From Oscillospiraceae bacterium (GTDB taxonomy: Bacteria; Bacillota_A; Clostridia; Oscillospirales; Oscillospiraceae), in assembly GCA_017398105.1 (NCBI GenBank), contig JAFQHF010000075.1, forward strand, positions 1 through 62,188: 62,188 nucleotides of DNA, given 5' to 3'. The notes beneath the pieces are model-generated. The model had not been told where the DNA came from. It made no database searches and saw only the letters and a list, made by a program, of their open reading frames with translations. Made by a program: the position numbers and the translations under genes. Every line of letters begins with the position of its first letter. Within the stretch, counting starts at the first letter, position 1. Of the stretch, positions 1-7,960 are shown in pieces.

Positions 1-548
1 CGGCTGGCCCAGGAGGAATTCAGCAGCAGGCCATATCCCTGAGATGTCATCAGGAAGGGAATGCCGCCATTGCCGCTGTAACGGAAACCATCCCACTGGT
101 GCCACATCCGCCGTTCCCAGCCCCGCAAATCCAAATCCGCAATAGAGTACTGGCCCAAGCCATAGACGCAGGTTTCCTCCGGCAGATCAAACCGCTGGGT
201 CAGTTTCTCCCCAGTCCAGGAAATGGTTTCTCCCTCAGGTGTGGAAAACACCAGATTGCCAACGGTATCCCGCACTTCCACATAGAACGGCTCCAGATAA
301 ATATACGCCGTAAGCTTTTGGGTAGAAATCACCACCAGATTGTCCTGTTCTGTTACACAGACATCGGGACAGTCAAAGGCCGTGCGCTCCACCACAAGGG
401 TTTCTTCCTGGCGGAAATCCTCCTGTAAGGTCGTCCACATTCTGAAAATGTTTTCTGCGACAAATTCCATTTTCAGTGAAACTGTCTCACCCCGCAGGCA
501 AATACCACCGGGAGTAGTCTGATGCATACCAATTTTCTTTAGATGCAT
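1..548 (-). CDS. Glycoside hydrolase family 31 enzyme, N-terminal part (cut by window edge)
   Basis: This is the first 182 codons of an alpha-glucosidase or alpha-xylosidase-like enzyme; the catalytic barrel lies outside the window. The visible part is the N-terminal beta-sandwich of GH31 proteins. It contains the family-like stretch VYGLGQ followed by GNGGIPFLMTSQGYGLLLNSSW, where the chain reaches the window edge. I chose the ATG at 548 because AGAGGTG lies seven bases upstream; a second in-frame ATG at 527 has no such site. A TTGCTT/TATAAT promoter lies just upstream. No signal peptide is seen, so a cytoplasmic enzyme acting on imported alpha-linked oligosaccharides is likely. The exact substrate cannot be read from this part. 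Confidence 0.82.
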   Translation of the reverse strand, partial: MHLKKIGMHQTTPGGICLRGETVSLKMEFVAENIFRMWTTLQEDFRQEETLVVERTAFDCPDVCVTEQDNLVVISTQKLTAYIYLEPFYVEVRDTVGNLVFSTPEGETISWTGEKLTQRFDLPEETCVYGLGQYSIADLDLRGWERRMWHQWDGFRYSGNGGIPFLMTSQGYGLLLNSSWAS

Positions 549-581
549 TTGGTCACACCTCTAAACTACAAATTTACTGTT

Positions 582-610
582 ATTATACGATATAACATAT
601 GTGAAAGCAA
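582..610 (-). promoter_or_regulatory. Sigma-A-type promoter of the GH31 gene
   Basis: TTGCTT (-35, 605-610) and TATAAT (-10, 582-587) are separated by 17 bp on the minus strand, about 35 bp upstream of the GH31 start codon. Confidence 0.6.
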
Positions 611-642
611 TGTGGCAACACAATTTCGTTTTCAGATATATT

Positions 643-796
643 GAAATTCAATTCACATCCGTACCGGATGCGTCTTGTATTTGAAGGACTCTCCACGGCC
701 TAAAAACATGCCACCGGCATGTTTTCTGAACGGCCTTTCAGGGCCCATCACGAGTATAAAAATATCGGCCACCTCGTAAGGGGTAGCCGATATTTT
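643..796. repeat. Dispersed intergenic repeat, copy A (right half only)
   Basis: This stretch matches the right half of the copy at 7446-7736. Both hold a CACATCCGTACCGGATGCGTCTT-like arm, a segment reading ACGGCCTAAAAAC, a GTGCC/GGCAC hairpin, and a closing hairpin with AT-rich flanks (here AATATCGGC...GCCGATATT, about 760-794). The reading frames are not conserved as a protein, so I treat it as a non-coding repeat. It forms the left border of the gene-remnant zone that follows. Confidence 0.7.
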
Positions 797-857
797 GGCA
801 TATGCTACGTTACTTGATACAGTGCAACGCTATTTTCCGGAGCGTTGCATATGAGAA

Positions 858-1172
858 TTATCTCAAAATTGCTTTCAGATCTTCTTCAGGAGTGGTAATG
901 GGCGCAATATTGAACTTCTCAACTAGGAAATTCAGCACATTGGGAGAAACGAATGCAGGCAGCGTAGGACCAAGGCGGATGTTCTTGATGCCCAGATGCA
1001 ACAAGGTCAGCAGGATGCAAACAGCCTTCTGCTCGTACCAGCTGAGAACCATACTCAAGGGCAGATCATTGACACCGCATCCAAAGGCATCTGCCAAGGC
1101 TATTGCGATCTGGATTGCAGAATAGGCATCATTACACTGTCCGATATCCATAAGCCGGGGCAAACCGCCGAT
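858..1172 (-). pseudogene. hcp: Hydroxylamine reductase (hybrid cluster protein), 3' remnant
   Basis: The translation begins [20 protein letters not shown] and ends [11 protein letters not shown]. This is the conserved C-terminal end of the hybrid cluster protein, which reduces hydroxylamine or NO in anaerobes. Only about 105 of roughly 540 codons remain. There is an in-frame stop four codons before the homology starts and no ribosome site, so this is a truncated remnant. It abuts the stop codon of the asrA remnant by two bases, giving a clean junction between two unrelated gene 3' ends. Confidence 0.8.
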
Positions 1173-1173
1173 G

Positions 1174-1725
1174 CTACTTGGTTACCTCCTTCATGGCATC
1201 GCCCAGCTTATTGACACAGTGGGAGAAAGAAATATATTCCGGACAGATATCGTCGCATCTACCGCAGCCGACACACATATGGTAGCCGTTTCGCTGCTTG
1301 TAATCCAGAACCTTGTGCAGCACCTTGAAGCGCATCCGCTCTCCATTCTTCTTCCGGTAGCTGCCGCCACCTGCCACATCGGTGAAGCCATCCACCATAC
1401 AGGAAGCCCAGACCCTGCGTCGTTCGCCAACCTTGGCATTTTCCGCGTAGTACAGATCCTGCATGGTAAAGCAGGTGCAGGTGGGGCAGACGAAATTACA
1501 GCGACCACAGTTAATGCAGCGCTTGTTGTACTGCTCCCACATTGTGGAGCGAGCTACATCACCGGTAAGATTATCCGGGATCTTCACAACGGTTTTGTTC
1601 TCATGCACCTGATCCGGAACGACCAGATGCCGGGATGCACCCATATCCAAAAAGAACTGATTCCAGACGGCATCCTTGCAGTTCAGCTCATAAACGCCAT
1701 CTGCCACATTGATCGAGATTGCCAT
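1174..1725 (-). pseudogene. asrA: Anaerobic sulfite reductase subunit A, C-terminal remnant
   Basis: The 183 codons carry the two 4Fe-4S ferredoxin-like motifs of AsrA, CINCGRCNFVCPTCTC and CVGCGRCDDICP, separated by GERRRVWASCMVDGF and GERMRFKVLHK. Full AsrA is about 340 residues and passes electrons to the sulfite reductase subunits; the N-terminal half is missing here. No asrB or asrC follows, which argues against a working complex. The ATG at 1725 lies inside a different truncated reading frame. A short functional protein cannot be excluded, because the remaining frame is intact. Confidence 0.75.
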
Positions 1726-1750
1726 ACCAGAATTCTTCCAAAACGTTCAT
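1688..1750 (-). pseudogene. 5' scrap of a small gene, possibly DUF6809
   Basis: After a plausible ribosome site (GAGGGTGAGGT), an ATG at 1750 opens MNVLEEFWYGN, which resembles the start of DUF6809-type proteins (typically M-x-I-L-E-x-L-W-Y-G-N-I). The frame then runs into the asrA sequence and stops after 20 codons. The junction is therefore about 1716. Only 11 residues support the family assignment. Confidence 0.35.
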
Positions 1751-1890
1751 ACCTCACCCTCTTTAAAAGCGTGTGTGATGTTACCTCTGCTGCCCGGGAA
1801 TTGCAAGTAGGTAAGCTGCACAAACCTGGGTGGTGTTTTTTGCTATCAATGGAAATAGCCTCGTTTTCCGCAAAAAAGGGCATAAAAAGC

Positions 1891-1985
1891 AGATACCGTA
1901 ACTGACACAATTGTATCAATTACGGTATCTGTGATGGTGCGAGTGTTCTTATAGGACTTTTTGAAAAAGTATGTCATACCAGCGT
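1891..1985. repeat. Dispersed intergenic repeat, copy B (left half) with hairpin
   Basis: A perfect 11-bp stem (AGATACCGTAA / TTACGGTATCT, 1891-1930) is followed by GTGCGAGTGTTCTTATAGG, then a run of ACTTTTTGAAAAAG and CATACCAGCGTTTTTC. The same series is at 7479-7565. With copy A it brackets the remnant zone. Confidence 0.65.
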
Positions 1986-2060
1986 TTTTCAGATTTCAGG
2001 GCAGTGAATTTCCATGTTTTCACTTTGCAATCCTCCATAAAACCGCTGATAGCCTTTTGA

Positions 2061-2888
2061 TTAAATAAAGGGATTAAAGTACCGGCTGCCGTTATGGAAG
2101 GTGATCAGCAAAGACAGGAGCATCAGTGCGGTACAGACCACAATACTGATGATATCCATCTTAGAGAATTTTCTTCCGGAATACCAGGTACGCTTTGCAC
2201 CCTTACCGAATCCACGAAGCTCCATGGCATTTGAGATAGTTTCGATCCGTTCCATGGAGGAAAGGATCAGCGGAATCAGAATGGAGCTGGCTGCTTTCAG
2301 CCGGTCTACCAGGCTGGCCTTCTTGCTCATTTCCGTGCCTCTTGCCTGCTGGGCCAGGGAAATATCCCGATATTCTCTCTGAATATCAGGAATGTAACGC
2401 AGGGCCAAAGCCACAGCATAGCTGATTTTATAGCTGACACCGATCCGGTTCAGGGATGCCGCGAACTCAGAAGGATTGGTGGTGCAGATAAACAGCAGAA
2501 CGATAGGAATGGTGCAGGCATTCTTCAAAATTACGTTCAGATGGTAAAACAGCTGCTCGGCCGTGACCACATAGGGGCCGAAGAGCTTAAAGAGCACGGT
2601 TTCCGTTCCGTAAATGCTGGTGCCATGATCCGGGCTGAACAGGAAAATCAGCACATTGTTCAAAATGATATAAACAAACATGATACCCAGCATGAAGGAA
2701 ATATCCTTCACCTTCAGATTTGCCACCCGGAACAGAATAAAGGAGCCAATGGTCAGGGCAATCAGCAGCGGGGTATAGAAGCTGGTCATGGCGGCCAGGC
2801 TCCAGGTGATCAGACACACCAGCTTACAAGCACCGGTGAGCCGGTGGATCTGGGAAGGCCGGTCAATGTAATTAAATAAATTGATCAT
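2061..2888 (-). CDS. ecfT: Energy-coupling factor transporter transmembrane protein EcfT
   Basis: This is the 275-residue membrane scaffold of an ECF importer (CbiQ/EcfT family). It couples ATP hydrolysis by the ATPase to movement of the S component. Several hydrophobic helices fill residues 20-130. The family-typical cytoplasmic coupling helices follow, including ALALRYIPDIQREYRDISLAQQ and the late SMERIETISNAMELRGFG. The start overlaps the ATPase stop by four bases (ATGA), with GGGAGG seven bases upstream, so the two are translationally coupled. Length is normal for the family. It is the last gene of a leftward operon beginning with a SAM-hydrolase-like enzyme. Confidence 0.9.
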   Translation of the reverse strand: MINLFNYIDRPSQIHRLTGACKLVCLITWSLAAMTSFYTPLLIALTIGSFILFRVANLKVKDISFMLGIMFVYIILNNVLIFLFSPDHGTSIYGTETVLFKLFGPYVVTAEQLFYHLNVILKNACTIPIVLLFICTTNPSEFAASLNRIGVSYKISYAVALALRYIPDIQREYRDISLAQQARGTEMSKKASLVDRLKAASSILIPLILSSMERIETISNAMELRGFGKGAKRTWYSGRKFSKMDIISIVVCTALMLLSLLITFHNGSRYFNPFI

Positions 2889-4594
2889 TTGCGCACCTCC
2901 CGATCCCGTGCGATAAAACGCCGTGTAAACTCCTCGGCATCTGCTATGCCGCAGGCCGCTGACAGATGGTAAAGAGATGTCTCTTTCAGGTGGGCAGCAT
3001 CTACGATGTCCGGGGAATTCAGAACCTCTGCCGCAGATTTATCCGCAATGACCCGACCAGCGTTGAAGACGATGGCTCTGGGAGTATACTCCAGCATCAG
3101 ATGCATGTCGTGGGTAATCAGCACAACGGTAACGCCCTGCCGGTTCAGCTCACTGAGGAAGTCCATGATCTCTGTATAGTGCTTCAGATCCTGACCGGCG
3201 GTGGGTTCGTCCAGCAGGATCATTTCCGGCTTCAGCACCAGAATGGAGGCAATTGTGACACGCTTTTTCTGGCCGTAGCTCAAAGCGGAAACCGGCCAGT
3301 TGCGGAAGGGATACAGGCCGCAGATTTTCAAAGTCTCCTCAACTCTGGGGCGGATCTCCTCTTCGGAAACGCCCCGGTTACGCAGGCCCAGGGCTACTTC
3401 GTCGAAGATCTGGGTCTTGGAGATCATCTGGTTGGGGTTCTGCATAACGTAGCCGATGTGGTCAGCACGCTCCTTGATGGACAAAGAGTTCAAGTCCACA
3501 CCATCCAACTCCAGTATGCCACTCTGGGCATTTTCAAAGCCGCAGACTACTTTGGAGAAGGTGGATTTACCGGCACCGTTGGTGCCAACGATACTGAGCA
3601 TCTCACCCTTATGGACGATGGCGTTGATGCCGCGAAGGGCATGGTGGCCGCCTTCGTAAGTAAAGTCCAGGTTTTCTACTCTCAGCAGGATATCCTGTTC
3701 GGGCGCTGCCTCCGGAGCAGGCTGCTTATCGAACCAGCTTTGGACCTGTTCCTTCTGCTGCTGGGACAGCTTCAGTTCCGGCAGGTAGGAAGGCCGCATA
3801 TCCGCCGTCAATTCCACACCGGCATATTTCAGTGCGGTAACATATAGTGGTTCCCGGATGCCCTTCCGCTGCAAAAGTTCAGAGCAAAGCAGGGCATCCG
3901 AATCGCCGTCATACTGGATCCGTCCATCGCCCATGACGATTACCCGATCCACAGGGCAGTACAGAACGTCTTCCACACGGTGTTCGATAATGATGACGGC
4001 GCAGCCGGTGCGCTTCTGGATCTCATCAATGAGCACGATGGCCTGCTTGCCGGTAGCCGGGTCCAGATTGGCAAGAGGCTCGTCAAACAGCAGAACATCT
4101 ACCTGCCCCACCATAACGCCGCCAAGGCCAACACGCTGCTTCTGACCGCCGGAAATTTCGTGGGGTGCATGCTTCAAAACCCGCTTTACATCCACCAGCT
4201 CTGCGATCCGCTCCACTTCCCTGTGCATTTCTTCAGTAGGGATGCAGTCGTTTTCCAGGGCAAAGGCAATATCCTCCGCAACCGTCAGACCGATGAACTG
4301 ACCGTCAGAGTCCTGCAAGACCGTGCCTACGATCTTGGAAAGGCCAAATAAGCCAAGCTCCAGAGCATTCTTCCCGCAAATAGTCAGCTTGCCTGTAGCC
4401 TTACCAGGGTAAGAATTGGGAACCAAGCCGTTGATACAGTGGGCCAGGGTAGATTTTCCGCAGCCGGAGGGGCCTGCGATCAGGACTTTCTCACCCTTAC
4501 GGATCTGCAAATTGATATCATAGAGGGTCGGCTCCGCCTGAGCGGTATACTGGAAACCAAAATCCTCAAAGGAAATAATTGCTTCGTTTTCCAA
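2885..4594 (-). CDS. ECF transporter ATPase with two fused ABC domains
   Basis: This 569-residue protein holds both ATPases of an ECF module in one chain (YkoD-like). The first domain has Walker A GPSGCGKST at residues 41-49 and signature ISGGQKQRV. The second has VGTNGAGKST near residue 335 and a variant signature, LSYGQKKRV, where tyrosine replaces the usual glycine. Each has a Walker B ending in LLFDEP or LLDEP. The start is TTG at 4594, supported by AGGAGG eight bases upstream; no better ATG exists. Fused ATPases usually mark a dedicated ECF system serving one S component, here the neighbour at 4654. A short hairpin lies between them. Confidence 0.92.
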   Translation of the reverse strand: MENEAIISFEDFGFQYTAQAEPTLYDINLQIRKGEKVLIAGPSGCGKSTLAHCINGLVPNSYPGKATGKLTICGKNALELGLFGLSKIVGTVLQDSDGQFIGLTVAEDIAFALENDCIPTEEMHREVERIAELVDVKRVLKHAPHEISGGQKQRVGLGGVMVGQVDVLLFDEPLANLDPATGKQAIVLIDEIQKRTGCAVIIIEHRVEDVLYCPVDRVIVMGDGRIQYDGDSDALLCSELLQRKGIREPLYVTALKYAGVELTADMRPSYLPELKLSQQQKEQVQSWFDKQPAPEAAPEQDILLRVENLDFTYEGGHHALRGINAIVHKGEMLSIVGTNGAGKSTFSKVVCGFENAQSGILELDGVDLNSLSIKERADHIGYVMQNPNQMISKTQIFDEVALGLRNRGVSEEEIRPRVEETLKICGLYPFRNWPVSALSYGQKKRVTIASILVLKPEMILLDEPTAGQDLKHYTEIMDFLSELNRQGVTVVLITHDMHLMLEYTPRAIVFNAGRVIADKSAAEVLNSPDIVDAAHLKETSLYHLSAACGIADAEEFTRRFIARDREVRK

Positions 4595-4612
4595 TGGATC
4601 TTCCTCCTACGA

Positions 4613-4641
4613 AGAAAGGCAGGCGCAGGGCCTGCCTTTCA
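4613..4641 (-). terminator. Intra-operon hairpin between S component and ATPase
   Basis: AAAGGCAGGC pairs with GCCTGCCTTT around a five-base loop. There is no long T-tract, so it is more likely an attenuator or RNA-processing hairpin than a full terminator. Confidence 0.5.
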
Positions 4642-4653
4642 AAATGTGTAGCA

Positions 4654-5202
4654 TTACTCCTTGGTCAGGCTGCCGGCCTTAGTCTTGGTGGCTGCGTAAG
4701 CAACGCACAGCAGGCTGCCCACGATAGCAGTGGTGACAGCGTTGCCGACTGCTGACATCAGGCCCTGGGCGAACAGCTTGTCCAGAGGTTCATTGTAGAT
4801 CAGGATGTCCAGCACAGGTGCAACAGCGCCCCAGCAGATGATGTGGGATACGATCTGGCCGATGTTGAACTTGACCAGGCCCTTCTTGCCCATTTCTGCC
4901 TCGTCCATCTTCAGCAGCTTGGCTGCAAAACCAACCAGCAGACCGAATACGGCAGAAGCAATAACCCAGCTCCACCAAACACCCCAGCCAAAGCTGAAGT
5001 CGATCAGTGCATGACCGATAAAGCCGATCAGAGCGCCAGCCACAGGGCCATAAACGATGGACATGAATGCCAGCAAGCCATACTGGGTGGAAATGTTAAC
5101 GTTGGGAACAGGGCTGGGAATGGCAACGAAGCGGCCCAGAACAAAGAACAGAGCAGCGCCGATGCCGATGGCTACGATGGATTTTACAGAAAACTTCTTC
5201 AT
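4654..5202 (-). CDS. ECF transporter S component, UPF0397 family
   Basis: This 182-residue integral membrane protein is the substrate-binding subunit of the ECF importer. The first half, with IVAIGIGAALFFVLGRFVAI, VNISTQYGLLAF, GALIGFIGHALIDF and WWSWVIASAVFGLLVG, is typical of UPF0397. An upstream ATG at 5217 is part of the ribosome site itself (ATGGAGG). The real start is the ATG at 5202, eight bases after GGAGG. Members of this family are often labelled riboflavin S components, but the ligand is not settled. The operon starts with a SAM hydroxide adenosyltransferase-type enzyme, so an adenosine, SAM or methionine-related ligand is possible. Confidence 0.85.
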   Translation of the reverse strand: MKKFSVKSIVAIGIGAALFFVLGRFVAIPSPVPNVNISTQYGLLAFMSIVYGPVAGALIGFIGHALIDFSFGWGVWWSWVIASAVFGLLVGFAAKLLKMDEAEMGKKGLVKFNIGQIVSHIICWGAVAPVLDILIYNEPLDKLFAQGLMSAVGNAVTTAIVGSLLCVAYAATKTKAGSLTKE

Positions 5203-5251
5203 AATTTCTACCTCCATAATATTTCTATTTCAGGCAAACGCCAAAAATACA

Positions 5252-6100
5252 TTAGAAGAATCCCTTAAAGGGTTCAATGCGAATCCGCCAGGAGTTGCCG
5301 GTGCCAACATTATAAGCCCGGGCAAAAGAACCCTGGTTAATGGCAACCGCCACACAGTCCAGGCTGTTCACATAGGCCAGTGCTTCACCCACATATACAT
5401 CCGCAAAGCTCTTGCCGAACAGGATGATATTGCGGTAAACGCATCGGGTATCATTCTCAATGGTAATGCTGACACGGTCGCCGTATTGGATACCGGTTTC
5501 CAGGAACAGAGTACGGGGAATATTGGTCCAGAGGCTGCCGAAACGGACATCCAGCACGTCGATGGTACCGCAGGCGGCATTGCCTTCGATATAAGGCTCC
5601 ACGATGGGCAGGCTCACCAGAGAAGTCACCGGAAGCTCAGGTCCAACGCCTTCAAAATCAATGATCCCAGCGGCCAGACGTGCACCGGTGTAGGCATAAA
5701 CATCCCGGCCATGGAAGGTATAGCTCTCACCAGAGCGGGGAAGTCTGTTTGTATTCTCGTCGATTTCCCGGACAGCCTCGATGCCTTCCAGACGGATTAC
5801 ATGGGTCAGGGTACCATTGTCGGGAGTAACAATATAACGTCCTGAATTGGTTTTCACCACAACGCTTTTTCTGTCAGAACCAACGCCGGGATCGACTACG
5901 GAAACAAAGACAGTTCCCTCGGGCCAGTAATTGATGGTCTGGATCAGACGGTAACTGGCTTCCCAGATATTAAACGGAGTAATGTCGTGGGTCAGGTCAT
6001 GGATTTTCAGGTTAGGATTGACCGTATAAGCTACGCCGTACATGGCACTGACAGCACCATCAACCAGACCGAAATCAGTTTGGAAAACCAAAGGATTCAC
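5252..6100 (-). CDS. SAM hydroxide adenosyltransferase (DUF62 family)
   Basis: This 282-residue enzyme belongs to the family that hydrolyses S-adenosylmethionine to adenosine and methionine with an activated water, and is related to fluorinase and chlorinase. The N-terminal motif TDFG-x-x-DGAVSAMYGV is present. The water-activating triad is visible as D70 and R77 (DPGVGSDR) and H130 (FHGRD), and the adenosine-binding TPDNGTL is at 92-98. It starts at GTG (6100), six to seven bases after AGGAGG, and is the first gene of the ECF operon behind a good promoter. Family assignment is firm. The link to the transporter is inferred from operon position and tight spacing (49 bp). Confidence 0.88.
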   Translation of the reverse strand: MNPLVFQTDFGLVDGAVSAMYGVAYTVNPNLKIHDLTHDITPFNIWEASYRLIQTINYWPEGTVFVSVVDPGVGSDRKSVVVKTNSGRYIVTPDNGTLTHVIRLEGIEAVREIDENTNRLPRSGESYTFHGRDVYAYTGARLAAGIIDFEGVGPELPVTSLVSLPIVEPYIEGNAACGTIDVLDVRFGSLWTNIPRTLFLETGIQYGDRVSITIENDTRCVYRNIILFGKSFADVYVGEALAYVNSLDCVAVAINQGSFARAYNVGTGNSWRIRIEPFKGFF

Positions 6101-6132
6101 AGGACAAACCTCCTAAGATCTAATACAAGAAC

Positions 6133-6160
6133 ATTATAAAATAATCCTGATAAATGTCAA
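6133..6160 (-). promoter_or_regulatory. Promoter of the SAM-hydrolase/ECF operon
   Basis: TTGACA (6155-6160) and TATAAT (6133-6138) lie 16 bp apart on the minus strand, about 33 bp from the GTG start. The short leader leaves no room for a riboswitch. Confidence 0.7.
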
Positions 6161-6595
6161 CCTGCAATCTCACCAAAATGCAATCTTACCCGTTTCCCTG
6201 ATAGCAACAGCTCACTCTGTTTAATTTAATGATCATCATATTTTTTAGAAAAAGCTGTTTAAATATTGAAACAGTCTTGAAATGATCACTTAGTCTATTT
6301 TATTCTCCTAGAATTCGCGCTTTGTATTTCTGTTTTTCCTTGTTATGTCTATCATTTCCCCATATTTTACCTTTTCAAAACACCAATTGGAGGCAAAACG
6401 GGGTCAACTTATTTGATTCAAATACCCAGTGTCCACCAAACGTGGAAAACTGCCTAAACCAAACAATTTAGGCGTTTGGGGGTACATAGCATCAAATTCC
6501 CTTATTCTTACATCACACCCTGTTAAGCCCGTGGATATCTGAATTATTTGCACCCAAATGAAAGTGAAAGATATAATGGATATAGGAGGTGTGAC
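6161..6595. other. AT-rich intergenic region with a nested inverted repeat
   Basis: No gene is visible in this stretch between two divergent genes. At 6436-6479 there is a nested structure: CCAAACG/CGTTTGG encloses GCCTAAA/TTTAGGC around an eight-base loop. It lies about 115 bp upstream of the ZIP transporter start and could be a leader RNA structure or the end of a lost element. I recognise no known riboswitch class. Confidence 0.45.
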
Positions 6596-7399
6596 ATGGA
6601 TTATTTTGTCATAATGGCACTGGTGGCAACATTAGGAACTTGGTTCGTAACCGCGCTTGGCGCTGCTACTGTCGTCTTTTTTTCATCCCCCAATCCAAAA
6701 GCTATGGACATCATGCTTGGATTTGCTTCCGGTGTTATGATTGCAGCCAGCTTTTGGTCTTTACTGCAGCCGGCAATCGAACATGCGGAAGTCTCATCCA
6801 AGCTGCCTGCGTATCTCGTGGCAACAGCAGGTTTTTTATTCGGAGCTTTGTTTATGTGGGCATCCGACAAGACGGTTTCCTTTGCAAGAAGGAAGGTGGA
6901 CAACACACAAGAGAAACCCAATGAACGCCTGCACCGCATCATCATGCTGATTCTTTCTATTACCCTCCATAACATACCGGAGGGTTTGGCTGTCGGTGTT
7001 GCGTTTGGTGCATTGCAGGGAAATGGACATACAACAGAAAACGTCATGGGTGCAATTTCAGTGGCTGTGGGAATTGGTTTGCAGAATTTCCCTGAAGGCG
7101 CAGCCGTTTCTGTTCCGTTGAGAAGAGAGGGGTATTCCAGAAAAAAGAGTTTTCTGTTGGGTCAGGCTTCCGGCATGGTGGAACCAATCGCCGGTGTCAT
7201 GGGCGCATTGCTGGTTGTTTATGTGGAAGCAATTTTACCCTATGCCCTATCTTTTGCCGCCGGAGCGATGATTCTGGTTGCTGTGCACGAATTGATCCCG
7301 GAATGCCAGAGGAGTCAACAGACGGAACCATATTTCGCAACAATGGGAATTATTCTCGGATTCGCTGTTATGATGCTGCTGGATGTTATGTTGGGATAA
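6596..7399 (+). CDS. zupT: ZIP family divalent metal transporter
   Basis: This 267-residue membrane protein is predicted to import zinc or iron. Helix 4 carries HNIPEG and helix 5 carries NFPEG, the metal-site motifs of the ZIP family, and helix 6 has HELIPE. About eight membrane segments fit the length. The cytoplasmic loop after helix 3 is short and basic (FARRKVDNTQEKPNERLHR). I place the start at 6596 (MDYFVIMALV) because GGAGG lies seven bases upstream; an in-frame ATG at 6548 has no such site. It stands alone, downstream of the structured region noted above and upstream of a repeat. The metal preference cannot be told from sequence. Confidence 0.9.
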   Translation: MDYFVIMALVATLGTWFVTALGAATVVFFSSPNPKAMDIMLGFASGVMIAASFWSLLQPAIEHAEVSSKLPAYLVATAGFLFGALFMWASDKTVSFARRKVDNTQEKPNERLHRIIMLILSITLHNIPEGLAVGVAFGALQGNGHTTENVMGAISVAVGIGLQNFPEGAAVSVPLRREGYSRKKSFLLGQASGMVEPIAGVMGALLVVYVEAILPYALSFAAGAMILVAVHELIPECQRSQQTEPYFATMGIILGFAVMMLLDVMLG

Positions 7400-7445
7400 T
7401 TCTATTGCGCCCATCAGTCTGTTTTATCTCTTCGTTTCGTACAGG

Positions 7446-7736
7446 AGGAGCTTTCGAGTCCCATCTTAAGCACAAAAAATTCCGGTCACTCCGTAAGAAA
7501 TAACCGGAATTTGGTGCGAATGTTCTTATAGGACTTTTGAAAAGTGCGCCCATACCAACGTTTTTTCGGTATCACACATACTCAAATTCAATCCACATCC
7601 ATACCGGATGCGTCTTGAATTTGAGGGACTCTCCCACGGCCTAAAAACGTGCCCCCGGCACGTTTTCTTAACGGCCTTTCGAGTCCCTGCTCGAGCATTA
7701 AAAAATCCGAATGCCCGTAAGGGCACTCGGATTTTT
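7446..7736. repeat. Dispersed intergenic repeat, copy C (complete, with tRNA 3'-end-like segments)
   Basis: Order on the plus strand: TTTCGAGTCCC with flanks resembling a tRNA T-arm (about 7453), a hairpin AATTCCGG...CCGGAATT, then GTGCGAATGTTCTTATAGG (left half, as in copy B). Next come ACATCCATACCGGATGCGTCTT and ACGGCCTAAAAACGTGCC (right half, as in copy A), a second TTTCGAGTCCC segment at about 7678, and a terminator hairpin ATCCGAATGCCC...GGGCACTCGGAT with a T-run on the minus strand. The last hairpin (about 7704-7736) also ends the adjacent tRNA-Leu transcript. The open reading frames here look accidental. Confidence 0.65.
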
Positions 7737-7819
7737 TGGTGCGAGAGATGGGACTCGAACCCACACGGCATAACCACACGCACCTCAAACGTGCTTGTCT
7801 ACCATTCCAACACTCTCGC
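7737..7819 (-). tRNA. tRNA-Leu (anticodon GAG)
   Basis: This is an 83-nt class II tRNA. The acceptor stem GCGAGAG pairs with CTCTCGC, and the 3' ACCA is encoded. The anticodon stem CACGT/GCGTG encloses loop TTGAGGT, giving GAG. A variable arm and the T-arm GGGTTCGAGTCCC are present. A TTGACA/TATAAT promoter precedes it and a hairpin terminator follows. Confidence 0.95.
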
Positions 7820-7833
7820 AAATGTGCCTGATT

Positions 7834-7862
7834 ATTATAACTGCACGATTCGGATTTGTCAA
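7834..7862 (-). promoter_or_regulatory. Promoter of tRNA-Leu(GAG)
   Basis: TTGACA (7857-7862) and TATAAT (7834-7839) are 17 bp apart, about 15 bp upstream of the tRNA 5' end. Confidence 0.8.
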
Positions 7863-7921
7863 CATATTTTTCTTGAAAGCGTTTATAATGAAATCCAGTG
7901 ACAGTGCCAGTCCTGCATATC

Positions 7922-7960
7922 AAAAATAAAAGCACATCCTAATGGATGTGCTTTTATTTT
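7922..7960 (-). terminator. Rho-independent terminator after tRNA-Leu(CAG)
   Basis: AAAAATAAAAGCACATCC pairs with its complement around the loop TAAT. The A/T flanks make it active on the minus strand directly after the tRNA. Confidence 0.85.

Noticed and set aside
1174..1725. A functional asrABC sulfite reductase locus
   Set aside because: Only the C-terminal half of AsrA is present, with no AsrB or AsrC, and it runs straight into an hcp fragment.
7446..7705. Possible extra tRNA genes in the repeat because of TTCGAGTCCC segments
   Set aside because: Only the T-arm-like part is present; no anticodon arm or matching acceptor stem can be folded on the plus strand.
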